From assembly GCF_000955955.1 (NCBI RefSeq), contig NZ_JYJG01000222.1:1-41002 (forward strand): DNA of 41,002 nucleotides. Direction: 5' to 3'. Below, in pieces: positions 16,808 to 23,929 of the stretch. The notes below the pieces were generated by a model. It was not told where the DNA came from, made no database searches, and worked only from the letters and a program-made list of their open reading frames with translations. A program made the position numbers and the translations under genes. The number at the start of each line of letters is the position of its first letter. The first letter of the stretch is position 1. Origin of the DNA: Lentzea aerocolonigenes. Its GTDB lineage: Bacteria > Actinomycetota > Actinomycetes > Mycobacteriales > Pseudonocardiaceae.

Positions 16808-19777
16808 GTGATCCGGCGGCCCCGGCTCGAGGGGCTGCTCTGCACGACGAGGCTCACTACTCTCGTCGCACCAGCCGGTTACGGCAAGACGACGCTGCTC
16901 ACTCAGGCGCACACCGACCGTCCGGTGGTGTGGCACACCTGCCAAGAAGGCCATCGGCTGTTGCAGCCGATGGCTTTGGCGTTGGCGGCCAACCGGACCA
17001 GCGTGCCGGCGGTGTCCGGTGAGGACGAGGCAGGCCGGGCGCACGCCATCGCCGGGCTGCTGATCGACGCCTGGCCGCCGGACGTTCTCGTCGTGCTGGA
17101 CGACATCCAGGTGCTGAGACAAGGGGATTCGGCCGTTGCGCTGCTGGAGGCGCTGTGCCTGCAGCTGCCCGCGAGCGCGCGGCTGGTCCTGTCCGGACGT
17201 GTGCTGCCGCCGTTCTCGTTGCGGCGCTTGAAGGTTGACGGGGAGCTGACCGAGATCACCGCGTCTCAACTGGCGTTCAGCGCGGAGGAGACCACTGTGG
17301 TCGCCGGCCACGACGTGCACGAGGTGACCGGCGGGTGGCCGATCGCGGTGCGGCTCGTCGCGGAGACGGGCACGGTCGAGGAGCTCGCCGACCTGGTCGA
17401 CGAAGTCGTCGGCAGAGAACCGGAACAAACCCGGTCTTTGTTGAGGACCGCCGCCGCGTTCGATCGATTCACCACGGATCTTCTTGTGGAGCTGGGACAT
17501 TCCGGTGCTCCGACGATCTTGCCCGACCTTGCGCGACGCGGGTTGTTCGTCGAGCACGTCCGCGCCGAACCCGGCTGGTTCACGCTGGTGCCGTTGGCGC
17601 GCGAGTACGTGGAACCGGCGGTCGGCGTGCACCGGACGGCGGCTCGTTGGTTCACCTCACGTGGTGAGTACGTGCGGGCGGTCGATTCCCTTGCCGCGCT
17701 GGAGGATTGGCCTGGTGTCACGGCATTGCTCGGCGATGTGCTGCGGACGGGTGGCGCGGACGCGGTGCTCGCGGCGACCGGACTGGTGCCCGAAGACCAG
17801 CGCACGGCCGAGGTGTGGCAGCTCGAAGGCGTCGCGCACCAGTTGCGCGGAGAGTGGCGGCAGGCGGCGGACCGGTTCACGAAAGCCACCGAGGACGGGC
17901 TGACCGCGGAGCTGGCCTGGCGGATGGCGTGGATCCAGCACCTGCGCGGCGGGCCAGAGGACGCGTTGAAGATCTGCGACGACTGCGCGGACAGCTCGGA
18001 CCCGATGCTGCTCAGCACCGCGGCGAGCGCGCACTGGGCGCTGGGCGACCTGGAAGCGGCGCAGGCCAAGGCGAACCAGGCGCTGGAGACGGCCACCACC
18101 GACTGCGCGATCGGCACCGCGCACACCGTGCTCGCGATGGTCGCTGCGGCACAAGGGAAGCGCGACGAGCTGACCGAGCACTACGACATCGCGCTGGACC
18201 ACGCGCAGAAGGCCGGTGACGTGCTCGGCGTCATCCGCATCCGGTCCAACCGGGCGTCGCACCACGTCGAGGCCGGTGAGCACCGGGCGGCGTTGCGGGA
18301 GATCGAGGAGATGCTGCCGCTGGCGGACGTCACGGGGTTCGCGACGTACCGGGCGATCGGGCTGCACAACCGCGGCGAGGCGTTGCTCGGGCTCGGCCGG
18401 CTGGACGAGGCGGCGGCGGATTTCCTCGCGGCGCAGAAGGTGTTCGACCAGGCGGGGAGCTGGCTCGCGGCGGCACCGCTGGTGTATCTGGGCGAGGTGC
18501 ACCGCAAGCGGGGCGACCGGGCGTTGGCGGGATACGCGCTGCACGAGGCGTTGCGGCTCGCGTCGGCCAAGAACACCGTGCCGCACATGATTCTGGCGCA
18601 CGTCGGACTGGCCGAGCTCTTCTCCGACGACGACCCCGAACTGGCACGCGAGCACGCCCGCAAAGCGTTGGAACTGGGCGAAAGCGTGGCGGCACTGCTC
18701 GTGCTGGGCTGGCTCGACCACGACAAGGCCCGGTGCCAGGAGGCGGCGGAGATCGCGACCCGGCGTGGCGACCGGGCCGGGTTCGCGCGGGCGTTGCGGC
18801 TGCGCGGGGTGCTGGAACGCGACCCGGTGCTGCTGGACCAGGCACTGACGTTGTGGCGCGAGATCGGCAACCCGCTCGGCGAGGTCAGGGTGCGCACGGC
18901 GCAGGCGATGCTGATCGGTGGTGCCGCCGGCGAGCAACTCGCCTCCGAAGCGAGGCGGGAAGCTGCGGATCTCGGTGCTCGGGTGCTCGCGGAAGCGGCG
19001 GCGAGCGTTGCCGAGAGGTGCCGGAAGGAGAGCAGGCCGGAGCTGTTCATCCAGACGCTGGGCGGGTTCCGGGTGCTGCGCGACGGCGAACCGCTGCCAC
19101 CCGCCGCGTGGCAGTCGCGCAAGGCCAGGGACCTGGTGAAGATCCTCATCGCGCGGCGCGGACGGCCGATCACCCGTGAGGCGCTCGGAAACCTGCTGTG
19201 GCCGGACGAGGAACCGGAGAAGGTCGCGAACCGGCTCGCCGTCGCGTTGTCCACGGCTCGCAGTGTTTTGCGCGCTGGTACGGGAATCGTGGCCGAAGGT
19301 GACGCGATCCGGCTCGACCCGGACGTGCTGCCCGTCGACGTGGTGTCGTTCCTGGCTGACGCACGCGCTGGACTCGCTGCGGCACAACGCAATTCATCCG
19401 AAGCGCAGCCGCTGCTGGCGGCCGCCGAGTCCGCGTATCACGGTGACTTCCTGGAAGAGGACCCTTACGAGGACTGGGCCGGGCGGCTGCGCGAGGAAGC
19501 CCGGTTGATCTACCTGCAGGTCGTGGCGGTGCTCGCCGCACGGGCCGAGTCCGGTGGGGAGTACGCGCTGGCCAGCAGGTATTGCCTGCGCGTACTGGAA
19601 CGCGACCCGTACGACGAGCCTGCGCACCTGATGCTGGTGCGCGTCCTCGCCGCCGGAGGGAGTCACGGGGAGGCGAGGAGGTGTTACCAGACCTACGTCA
19701 CGCGAATGCGTGAGATCGAGGTCGACCCTCGGCCATTTCCAGGAATATTCATTGGGAGCACACCGCGTAGGGCGTGA
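16808..19777 (+). CDS. Large MalT-like ATPase/TPR regulator with C-terminal winged-helix-BTAD activator module
   Basis: A 989-residue transcription activator. The N-terminus has Walker A APAGYGKTT (about 22-29) and Walker B VLVVLDDIQ (about 95). A long TPR-like helical region follows (about 290-680, many E-x-A/G-x-A repeats). The C-terminus is an OmpR-type winged helix starting LFIQTLGGFRVLRDGEPLP, with QSRKARDLVKILIARRGRPITREALGNLLWPD, then a BTAD helical domain with YHGDFLEEDPYEDWAGRLREE. This resembles SARP proteins turned around: ATPase first, DNA-binding part last. The GTG at 16808 has GGGAGG six bases upstream; a TTG at 16787 is weaker. It starts 43 bases after tctA on the same strand and is probably cotranscribed. 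The last 29 bases overlap the convergent gene. Confidence 0.88.
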   Translation: MIRRPRLEGLLCTTRLTTLVAPAGYGKTTLLTQAHTDRPVVWHTCQEGHRLLQPMALALAANRTSVPAVSGEDEAGRAHAIAGLLIDAWPPDVLVVLDDIQVLRQGDSAVALLEALCLQLPASARLVLSGRVLPPFSLRRLKVDGELTEITASQLAFSAEETTVVAGHDVHEVTGGWPIAVRLVAETGTVEELADLVDEVVGREPEQTRSLLRTAAAFDRFTTDLLVELGHSGAPTILPDLARRGLFVEHVRAEPGWFTLVPLAREYVEPAVGVHRTAARWFTSRGEYVRAVDSLAALEDWPGVTALLGDVLRTGGADAVLAATGLVPEDQRTAEVWQLEGVAHQLRGEWRQAADRFTKATEDGLTAELAWRMAWIQHLRGGPEDALKICDDCADSSDPMLLSTAASAHWALGDLEAAQAKANQALETATTDCAIGTAHTVLAMVAAAQGKRDELTEHYDIALDHAQKAGDVLGVIRIRSNRASHHVEAGEHRAALREIEEMLPLADVTGFATYRAIGLHNRGEALLGLGRLDEAAADFLAAQKVFDQAGSWLAAAPLVYLGEVHRKRGDRALAGYALHEALRLASAKNTVPHMILAHVGLAELFSDDDPELAREHARKALELGESVAALLVLGWLDHDKARCQEAAEIATRRGDRAGFARALRLRGVLERDPVLLDQALTLWREIGNPLGEVRVRTAQAMLIGGAAGEQLASEARREAADLGARVLAEAAASVAERCRKESRPELFIQTLGGFRVLRDGEPLPPAAWQSRKARDLVKILIARRGRPITREALGNLLWPDEEPEKVANRLAVALSTARSVLRAGTGIVAEGDAIRLDPDVLPVDVVSFLADARAGLAAAQRNSSEAQPLLAAAESAYHGDFLEEDPYEDWAGRLREEARLIYLQVVAVLAARAESGGEYALASRYCLRVLERDPYDEPAHLMLVRVLAAGGSHGEARRCYQTYVTRMREIEVDPRPFPGIFIGSTPRRA

Positions 19778-20507
19778 TCGACCACCGGATGGCCTGGCCC
19801 TGCGCGTCCGCCGCCTCACCCGTGACGGTCGCGACGGGCCCGGCCGGTTCGACGTCCGAGATGATCGCGCCGCCGACCGATCCGCCGGCGCTGATCACCT
19901 GCTCGTCGCCCTGACAGGCGATGTTCCTCGTCCCGGTCTTGCTCATCACGACCGACGTGGTGCCGCCGCGCAGGACCAGGCCGGGCCTGGTGCCGCAGAT
20001 CGCGTACGCCGTCACGTCCGCGTTGCCGGAGGTCTCGATCAGGGCGCCCTTGAGGTTGCTCTTGGGCGCCATCTTCGTGAAATGCACGCCCTCGCCCGCG
20101 ATCTCCCCGCCGACACCGAGCGTCTTCTGCTGGCTCGGGCACGACGCTTCGGCGTTCTTCGTGCCGCTCTTGGCCACCAGGTTGACCTCACCCGCCGCGC
20201 ACTTCGCCCGCGCCTTCACCGTCCACGACTGCACGGTCCCCGCACCGTGCTCGACCGCCGTGACTTCAACGCTGCTGAGGTCGTCGCTCGGCCGCACCCG
20301 CGTGATCGTCGTGCGCTCGCCGGTCACCGAACCGCCGACGCCGACGACCTTCGTGCCGCTCGGGCAGGTGACCGACACGGTCTTGTCCGCCGACGAGGCC
20401 GCACTGGTGTTCTGCACCTGTACGACCTCGTCGGCGGCCGCGTACGCCACGGCCGGGCTCGTCAAGCTCAGCACGACCAGAGCCGTGCTCATCACCTTCG
20501 CGTTCAT
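19749..20507 (-). CDS. Secreted protein with three related Cys-containing repeats
   Basis: An exported protein of 252 residues with a clean signal peptide (hydrophobic run ending VAYAA). I do not recognise the family. The mature part consists of three similar units: CPSGTKVVGVGGSVTGE (about 48-64), CPSQQKTLGVGGEIAGE (about 123-140) and CQGDEQVISAGGSVGGA (about 203-220). Each has a leading Cys, a small turn and a G-V-G-G/A-G-G strand. Each unit closes with a second Cys-containing strand such as KARAKCA or AYAICG. This suggests a threefold beta repeat with disulfides, perhaps a small secreted binding or surface protein. It lies downstream of another secreted gene and a candidate regulator site. 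Confidence 0.75.
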   Translation of the reverse strand: MNAKVMSTALVVLSLTSPAVAYAAADEVVQVQNTSAASSADKTVSVTCPSGTKVVGVGGSVTGERTTITRVRPSDDLSSVEVTAVEHGAGTVQSWTVKARAKCAAGEVNLVAKSGTKNAEASCPSQQKTLGVGGEIAGEGVHFTKMAPKSNLKGALIETSGNADVTAYAICGTRPGLVLRGGTTSVVMSKTGTRNIACQGDEQVISAGGSVGGAIISDVEPAGPVATVTGEAADAQGQAIRWSITPYAVCSQ

Positions 20508-20528
20508 GCCCGAAGGATGCCGAGCCCG

Positions 20529-20544
20529 CTTAAAGCCGTCTTAA
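20529..20544 (-). promoter_or_regulatory. TTAAG-N6-TTAAG direct repeat upstream of a secreted gene
   Basis: On the minus strand TTAAG occurs twice with exactly six bases between (11-bp period), 21 bases before the ATG of the gene at 20507. An 11-bp direct repeat is the usual form of an OmpR/PhoB-family response-regulator site. It stands out in GC-rich DNA and lies in the 39-bp gap between two same-strand secreted genes. Confidence 0.45.
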
Positions 20545-20546
20545 GG

Positions 20547-21350
20547 TCAGGGGCAGCTGACGAGGACGTCGCCGTCCTCGGCGTCGAGGCAGGTGTCCAC
20601 GCCGAGGCCACCGTTGAGCGTGTCGTTGCCGGCGAGGCCCCAGATGAGGTCGTTGCCGTTCAGCGCGAGGATGTTGTTGGCGACCGAGCTGCCGACCAGG
20701 TGGTCGACGAAGTTGGTGCCGGTCAGGTTCTCCACGTCGCTCGCCACGTAGTCCTTGAGCGCCAACGTGTCGTAGCCGTCGTCGGTGCCGGAGCCGATGG
20801 TCACCGAGACACCCGAGTTCGGGTGCAGCGCACTGCCGCTGTTGTAGTCGACGCGGTCCACGCCCGCACCGCCGTAGACACTCACGCCGCCACGCTTCGG
20901 ACGCAGCGTGTCGACACCGTCGCCGCCGCTGATCGTGCCCTTGGCGCGGGTCTCGATGACGTCGTTGCCCGCTTCGCCGTACACGTAGGCCGGCATCGCG
21001 TCGGCGTTCGTGTTGTCGTAGTTGATCGCGATGCGGTCGTTCATGTCGCCCGCGTTGACCCGGACCGACGTGATCAGCTTCGTGGCACCGGACTCGTAGG
21101 CGCAGCGCACGATGTCGTTGGTCAGCGTGCACCCGGCGCCGACGGCCAGCAGGTCACCGGAGTCGGTGACGGTGAGGTTGTGGTTCGCGGTGTCCAACGC
21201 GACCACGATGTTGTTGGTCTTGCCGGGCTCGCCCTCGACGACCAGCTGGTGGTTGTTCACGTACACCGTGGTGTGCGGCGTGGCGTGCGCGACGGCGGGC
21301 AGCGCGATCGCGGCGAGGGTGGCGGCGCCCAGACCGATGAGCATTCTCAT
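20547..21350 (-). CDS. Secreted calcium-binding repeat (RTX-like) protein
   Basis: A 267-residue exported protein. The signal peptide (MRMLIGLGAATLAAIALPAVAHA) is followed by beta-rich sequence with RTX/hemolysin-type nonapeptide-like turns: YGEAGNDVIETRAKG, SGGDGVDTLRP, YGGAGVDRVDYN and a clear terminal NDLIWGLAGNDTLNGGLGVD. The G-G/A-x-G-x-D pattern binds Ca2+ in a parallel beta roll. It is short and has no enzymatic domain visible, so a structural or adhesive role outside the cell is likely. Four Cys residues suggest disulfides. The gene starts facing the PopR-like gene across a 148-bp region and precedes the other secreted gene by 39 bases. Confidence 0.8.
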   Translation of the reverse strand: MRMLIGLGAATLAAIALPAVAHATPHTTVYVNNHQLVVEGEPGKTNNIVVALDTANHNLTVTDSGDLLAVGAGCTLTNDIVRCAYESGATKLITSVRVNAGDMNDRIAINYDNTNADAMPAYVYGEAGNDVIETRAKGTISGGDGVDTLRPKRGGVSVYGGAGVDRVDYNSGSALHPNSGVSVTIGSGTDDGYDTLALKDYVASDVENLTGTNFVDHLVGSSVANNILALNGNDLIWGLAGNDTLNGGLGVDTCLDAEDGDVLVSCP

Positions 21351-21441
21351 GCTGGTTTCTCCCCTTGGTGGTGTCTTGTTGTGCCGGGAAGAGCCTGCTC
21401 AGAGGTCTTTCAGCCACCTTTGGGTGGTTTTAGAGCGGTCT

Positions 21442-21458
21442 TTCTGCTGACAGCAGAA
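21442..21458. promoter_or_regulatory. PopR-type palindromic operator upstream of the XRE regulator
   Basis: TTCTGCTGACAGCAGAA is a perfect 7-3-7 palindrome, 40 bases before the regulator start. It closely matches the PopR box I recall from Streptomyces lividans (TTCTGCC-N3-GGCAGAA). A near-copy lies upstream of the clpP operon at 23089-23105, supporting autoregulation plus clpP control. Confidence 0.75.
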
Positions 21459-21498
21459 CGCCCCTTTGCCGTGGTCGGAGTGCTGTCACCATGAGGAA

Positions 21499-21852
21499 AT
21501 GGCGGAGATCCTGGACTTCAAGCGCGCACCCGAGCCGTTGTGGCGTGAGGCCTTGGGCCGCAAGCTGCGTGAGACCAGGGAGGCGCGGGGCGACCGGTTG
21601 GTGGATGTGGCGGAACGCGCGGGCATCTCGGTGCAGTACCTGTCCGAGATCGAGCGCGGCCGCAAGGAGCCGTCGAGCGAGATGATCGCCGCCGTCACCG
21701 GCGCCCTGGGCATTGACCTGGCCGACCTGCTGATCGGTGTCGCCGGCCAGGTCCGGTCCCAGTACGTGGTGCGCACTCAGCAGTTCCAGACTTCCCGGCC
21801 GATCGGACGTCCTTCCGGTCCGGTGGCCATGGTTTCGCTGGTGGCTGCCTAA
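21499..21852 (+). CDS. popR: XRE-family regulator of the PopR/ClgR type
   Basis: A 117-residue helix-turn-helix regulator. It reads WREALGRKLRETREARGDRL, then VDVAERAGISVQYLSEIERGRKEPSSEMIAAVTGALGIDLADLLIG, which is the ClgR/PopR signature (Y-L-S-E-I-E-R-G-R-K-E-x-S-S-E). In Streptomyces, ClgR and PopR activate clp protease genes, and PopR specifically drives the clpP3-clpP4 operon. Here the gene is convergent with two clpP genes, its stop overlapping the second clpP stop by four bases, and both promoters carry matching operators. The C-terminus ends in Ala-Ala after a V-S-L-V patch, a kind of end that Clp proteases can recognise, so turnover by a Clp protease is possible. The symbol is by analogy. 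Confidence 0.85.
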   Translation: MAEILDFKRAPEPLWREALGRKLRETREARGDRLVDVAERAGISVQYLSEIERGRKEPSSEMIAAVTGALGIDLADLLIGVAGQVRSQYVVRTQQFQTSRPIGRPSGPVAMVSLVAA

Positions 21853-22436
21853 CGCTGCTCGATCACCCTGTCCGCGAGCCCGTACTCGATCGCGCTCGGC
21901 GCGTCGAACACGCGGTCCCGGTCGGTGTCGTGGCGCAGTTCGGCCACGGTCCGGCCGGTGTGCCGGGACAGGATGTCCTCCAGCTGCGTGCGCACCCGGA
22001 CCACCTCGTCCGCCGCGAGGATCAGGTCCGGGATCGCACCACGTCCCTGCGCCGCGGGCTGGTGCAGCACGACCCTGGAATGCGGGAGGACGACCCGGCG
22101 GCCTTCCGCACCTGCGGCGAGCAGCACCGCTCCCGCCGCGACCGCCTGCCCGACACACGTGGTCGCCACCGGCGCGTTGATGTAGCGCATGGTGTCGTAG
22201 AGCGCGAGCATCGCGGACGGGTCGCCGCCCTCGCAGTTGATGTAGAGGTTGATCTCCAGGTCCGGGTTGTCCGCCTCCAGGTGCAGCAACTGGGCGATCA
22301 ACGCGTTGGCGACGCCGGAGTCGATCCCGGTGCCGAGGTAGACGATCCGTTCGGAGAGGAGGTGCGAGTAGACGTCCATGACGCGCTCGCCGCGCGAGTC
22401 CCGCGTGATGACGTTGGGAATGGTGTAGGTGCTCAT
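21849..22436 (-). CDS. clpP: ClpP-family subunit lacking the catalytic serine
   Basis: A 195-residue ClpP homologue (ClpP4-like position). The fold motifs are clear: MDVYSHLLSERIVYLGTGID, INLYINCEGGDPSAMLALYD, CVGQAVAAGAVLLAAG, PHSRVVLHQPAAQ and RHDTDRDRVFDAPSAIEYGLAD. Aligned with the E. coli GQAASMGAFLL segment, the nucleophile Ser is Ala (about residue 100), while His (about 125) and Asp (about 174) are kept. The oxyanion-hole SPGG is CEGG. So this subunit should not cleave peptides by itself. It probably forms mixed rings with the active ClpP encoded just upstream (ATGA overlap), much as cyanobacterial ClpR does. It has no evident processed propeptide. Confidence 0.88.
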   Translation of the reverse strand: MSTYTIPNVITRDSRGERVMDVYSHLLSERIVYLGTGIDSGVANALIAQLLHLEADNPDLEINLYINCEGGDPSAMLALYDTMRYINAPVATTCVGQAVAAGAVLLAAGAEGRRVVLPHSRVVLHQPAAQGRGAIPDLILAADEVVRVRTQLEDILSRHTGRTVAELRHDTDRDRVFDAPSAIEYGLADRVIEQR

Positions 22437-23047
22437 GCGACAGCTCCCGCGTGCAGTCCCAGCTGGTGCGTGCGGACGGGGACGACCTGTCCGAGATCGC
22501 TGACGACGTGGTCGATGAACCCGTACTCGCTTGCCTGCGCGGTGGTGAACCACCTGTCGTGCAGCGAGTCGGTGAAGATCCGGTCGAACGGCTGCCCGGT
22601 GTCCTCCGCGATCAGGCCGAGCACGGTGTCCCTGGTGTGGCGCAGGTCGTCCGCCTGCACCTCGACCTCGACGGCCGAACCGCCGATGCCCGCGCTGCCC
22701 TGGTGCATCAGGATCCGCGCGTGCGGCAGGGCGAACCGCTTTCCCTTGGTACCGGCGGAGAGCAGGAACTGCCCCGCACTGCACGCGAGCCCCAGCGCCA
22801 GCGTCGCGACGTCGCACGGCACCAGCCGCATGACGTCGCGGATCGCCAGCATCGCGGGCACCGAACCACCCGGCGAGTGGATCCACAGCGCGATGTCCTG
22901 CCGTGGATCCTCGCTCGCCAGCGACAACATCTGGGTCGCCAGCACCGTGCCGTTGTCGTCGTCGAGCGCGCCGTCGAGAATCAGCACCCGCTGAGCGAAG
23001 AACCGTTCCCGCAGCCCAGAGCTGAAGAGCCTCTCGTTGTTCGTCAT
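22433..23047 (-). CDS. clpP: ClpP protease subunit with intact catalytic triad
   Basis: A 204-residue ClpP peptidase (ClpP3-like position), first gene of the clpP pair. The triad is intact by eye: Ser about 90 in LACSAGQFLL, His about 115 in RILMHQGSAG, Asp about 164 in SLHDRWF. The oxyanion loop SPGG is canonical. The sequence is otherwise divergent from housekeeping ClpP1/ClpP2: L-A-L-G-L-A-C before the Ser, a Gly-rich segment after the His, and a C-terminal extension ending LGLHAGAVA. It should act as the peptidase half of a mixed tetradecamer with the downstream Ser-less subunit, driven by a ClpX or ClpC ATPase encoded elsewhere. A PopR-type operator lies about 42-58 bases upstream of the start. 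Confidence 0.9.
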   Translation of the reverse strand: MTNNERLFSSGLRERFFAQRVLILDGALDDDNGTVLATQMLSLASEDPRQDIALWIHSPGGSVPAMLAIRDVMRLVPCDVATLALGLACSAGQFLLSAGTKGKRFALPHARILMHQGSAGIGGSAVEVEVQADDLRHTRDTVLGLIAEDTGQPFDRIFTDSLHDRWFTTAQASEYGFIDHVVSDLGQVVPVRTHQLGLHAGAVA

Positions 23048-23088
23048 GGCACTGACGATGCCGGGTTGTCGTTGCCGAGTGCCGCTTT

Positions 23089-23105
23089 CTCTGCTGTGGG
23101 CAGAT
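23089..23105. promoter_or_regulatory. PopR-type operator upstream of the clpP pair
   Basis: CTCTGCTGTGGGCAGAT fits the 7-3-7 PopR box with 11 of 14 arm positions matching (core TCTGC-N5-GCAGA). It is centred about 50 bases upstream of the first clpP start, a normal place for an activator. It is nested in a longer hairpin (23091-23118). Confidence 0.65.
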
Positions 23106-23118
23106 CAGCCCACAGCAG
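23091..23118 (-). terminator. Perfect 11-bp hairpin at the end of the lactonase gene, overlapping the clpP operator
   Basis: CTGCTGTGGGC (23091-23101) and GCCCACAGCAG (23108-23118) pair perfectly with a 6-nt loop. It includes the lactonase stop codon, so it can act as the operon's terminator, although no T-run follows. The same bases hold the clpP operator. Confidence 0.6.
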
Positions 23119-23929
23119 GCACGTACGCGTTCGCCGGGCGGCCTGGGATGTCGACGTCGACGGCGAACAGCGCGCCGTCGTGCAGGGTCGGGCGGCGCAG
23201 GCCGTGCTTGGCGGTGGTGATGAAGAGCCGGCCCAGGTCCTTGCCGCCGAGACAGACGCTCGTGGGTTGCTTCGCGGGGAGCCGGATCTCGTGGTCGAGT
23301 CTGCCGTCCGGGCGGTAGCGGCGCACGACACTCGCGCCCCAGAACGCGATCCACACGTTGCCCGCGACGTCGGTGGTCATGCCGTCCGGGGTGTGGTGCG
23401 GGGTGTGCAGGAAGACGCGGCGGCCGCTCAGCCCGCCCTCGGTGTCGACGTCGAACCGGTGCACGATGCCGCGTGCGCTGTCGGCCAGGTACATCAGCGT
23501 GCCGTCGTGGGAGAACGCCGGGCCGTTCGGAATCGTCAGTCCTTTGAGGACAGGAGACGGCGTGCCGAGGCGGTGCAGCGAGCCGGTGCCGGGTTCGGTG
23601 TCGTAGGCCATCGTGGTGACCCAGAACCTGCCGGACGGGTCGGCGACGGCGTCGTTGACGCGCATGCCCTCACTCGCGAAGGACTCCAGGGTGGGCCCGT
23701 CGAGGAGACCGGCACCGGTTCCCTTGGCCGCCATGAGCCCGTTCTCGGTGGGAGCGACGGCGCCGACCGGGACGTCGAGCTTCGCGATCTCCTGGAACGG
23801 CGCGGGAACGTCGCCGCGGGTCTCCAGCACGCGGCCGGCCAGGAGATCGACGACGACGAGTTTCCCGTTGATCCAGCGGGCACCTTCGCCGAGTTCCAGT
23901 TGCTCGAAGTTCCACTGCGTCAACGTCAT
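23105..23929 (-). CDS. SMP-30/gluconolactonase-family lactonase
   Basis: A six-bladed beta-propeller hydrolase of 274 residues expected to open sugar lactones. Family motifs in order: LGEGARWINGKLVVVD (metal-binding Glu), RVNDAVADPSGRFWVTTMA (Asn and Asp of the second blade), IPNGPAFSHDGTLMYLADS (metal-binding Asn) and PDGMTTDVAGNVWIAFWG (metal-binding Asp). The catalytic divalent-metal set (Glu, Asn, Asn, Asp) appears complete. It is the last gene of a three-gene operon and overlaps the kinase stop by ATGA. With a KDG-type kinase beside it, a role in an aldonic-acid or Entner-Doudoroff-like sugar route is likely. Confidence 0.88.
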   Translation of the reverse strand: MTLTQWNFEQLELGEGARWINGKLVVVDLLAGRVLETRGDVPAPFQEIAKLDVPVGAVAPTENGLMAAKGTGAGLLDGPTLESFASEGMRVNDAVADPSGRFWVTTMAYDTEPGTGSLHRLGTPSPVLKGLTIPNGPAFSHDGTLMYLADSARGIVHRFDVDTEGGLSGRRVFLHTPHHTPDGMTTDVAGNVWIAFWGASVVRRYRPDGRLDHEIRLPAKQPTSVCLGGKDLGRLFITTAKHGLRRPTLHDGALFAVDVDIPGRPANAYVPAVG

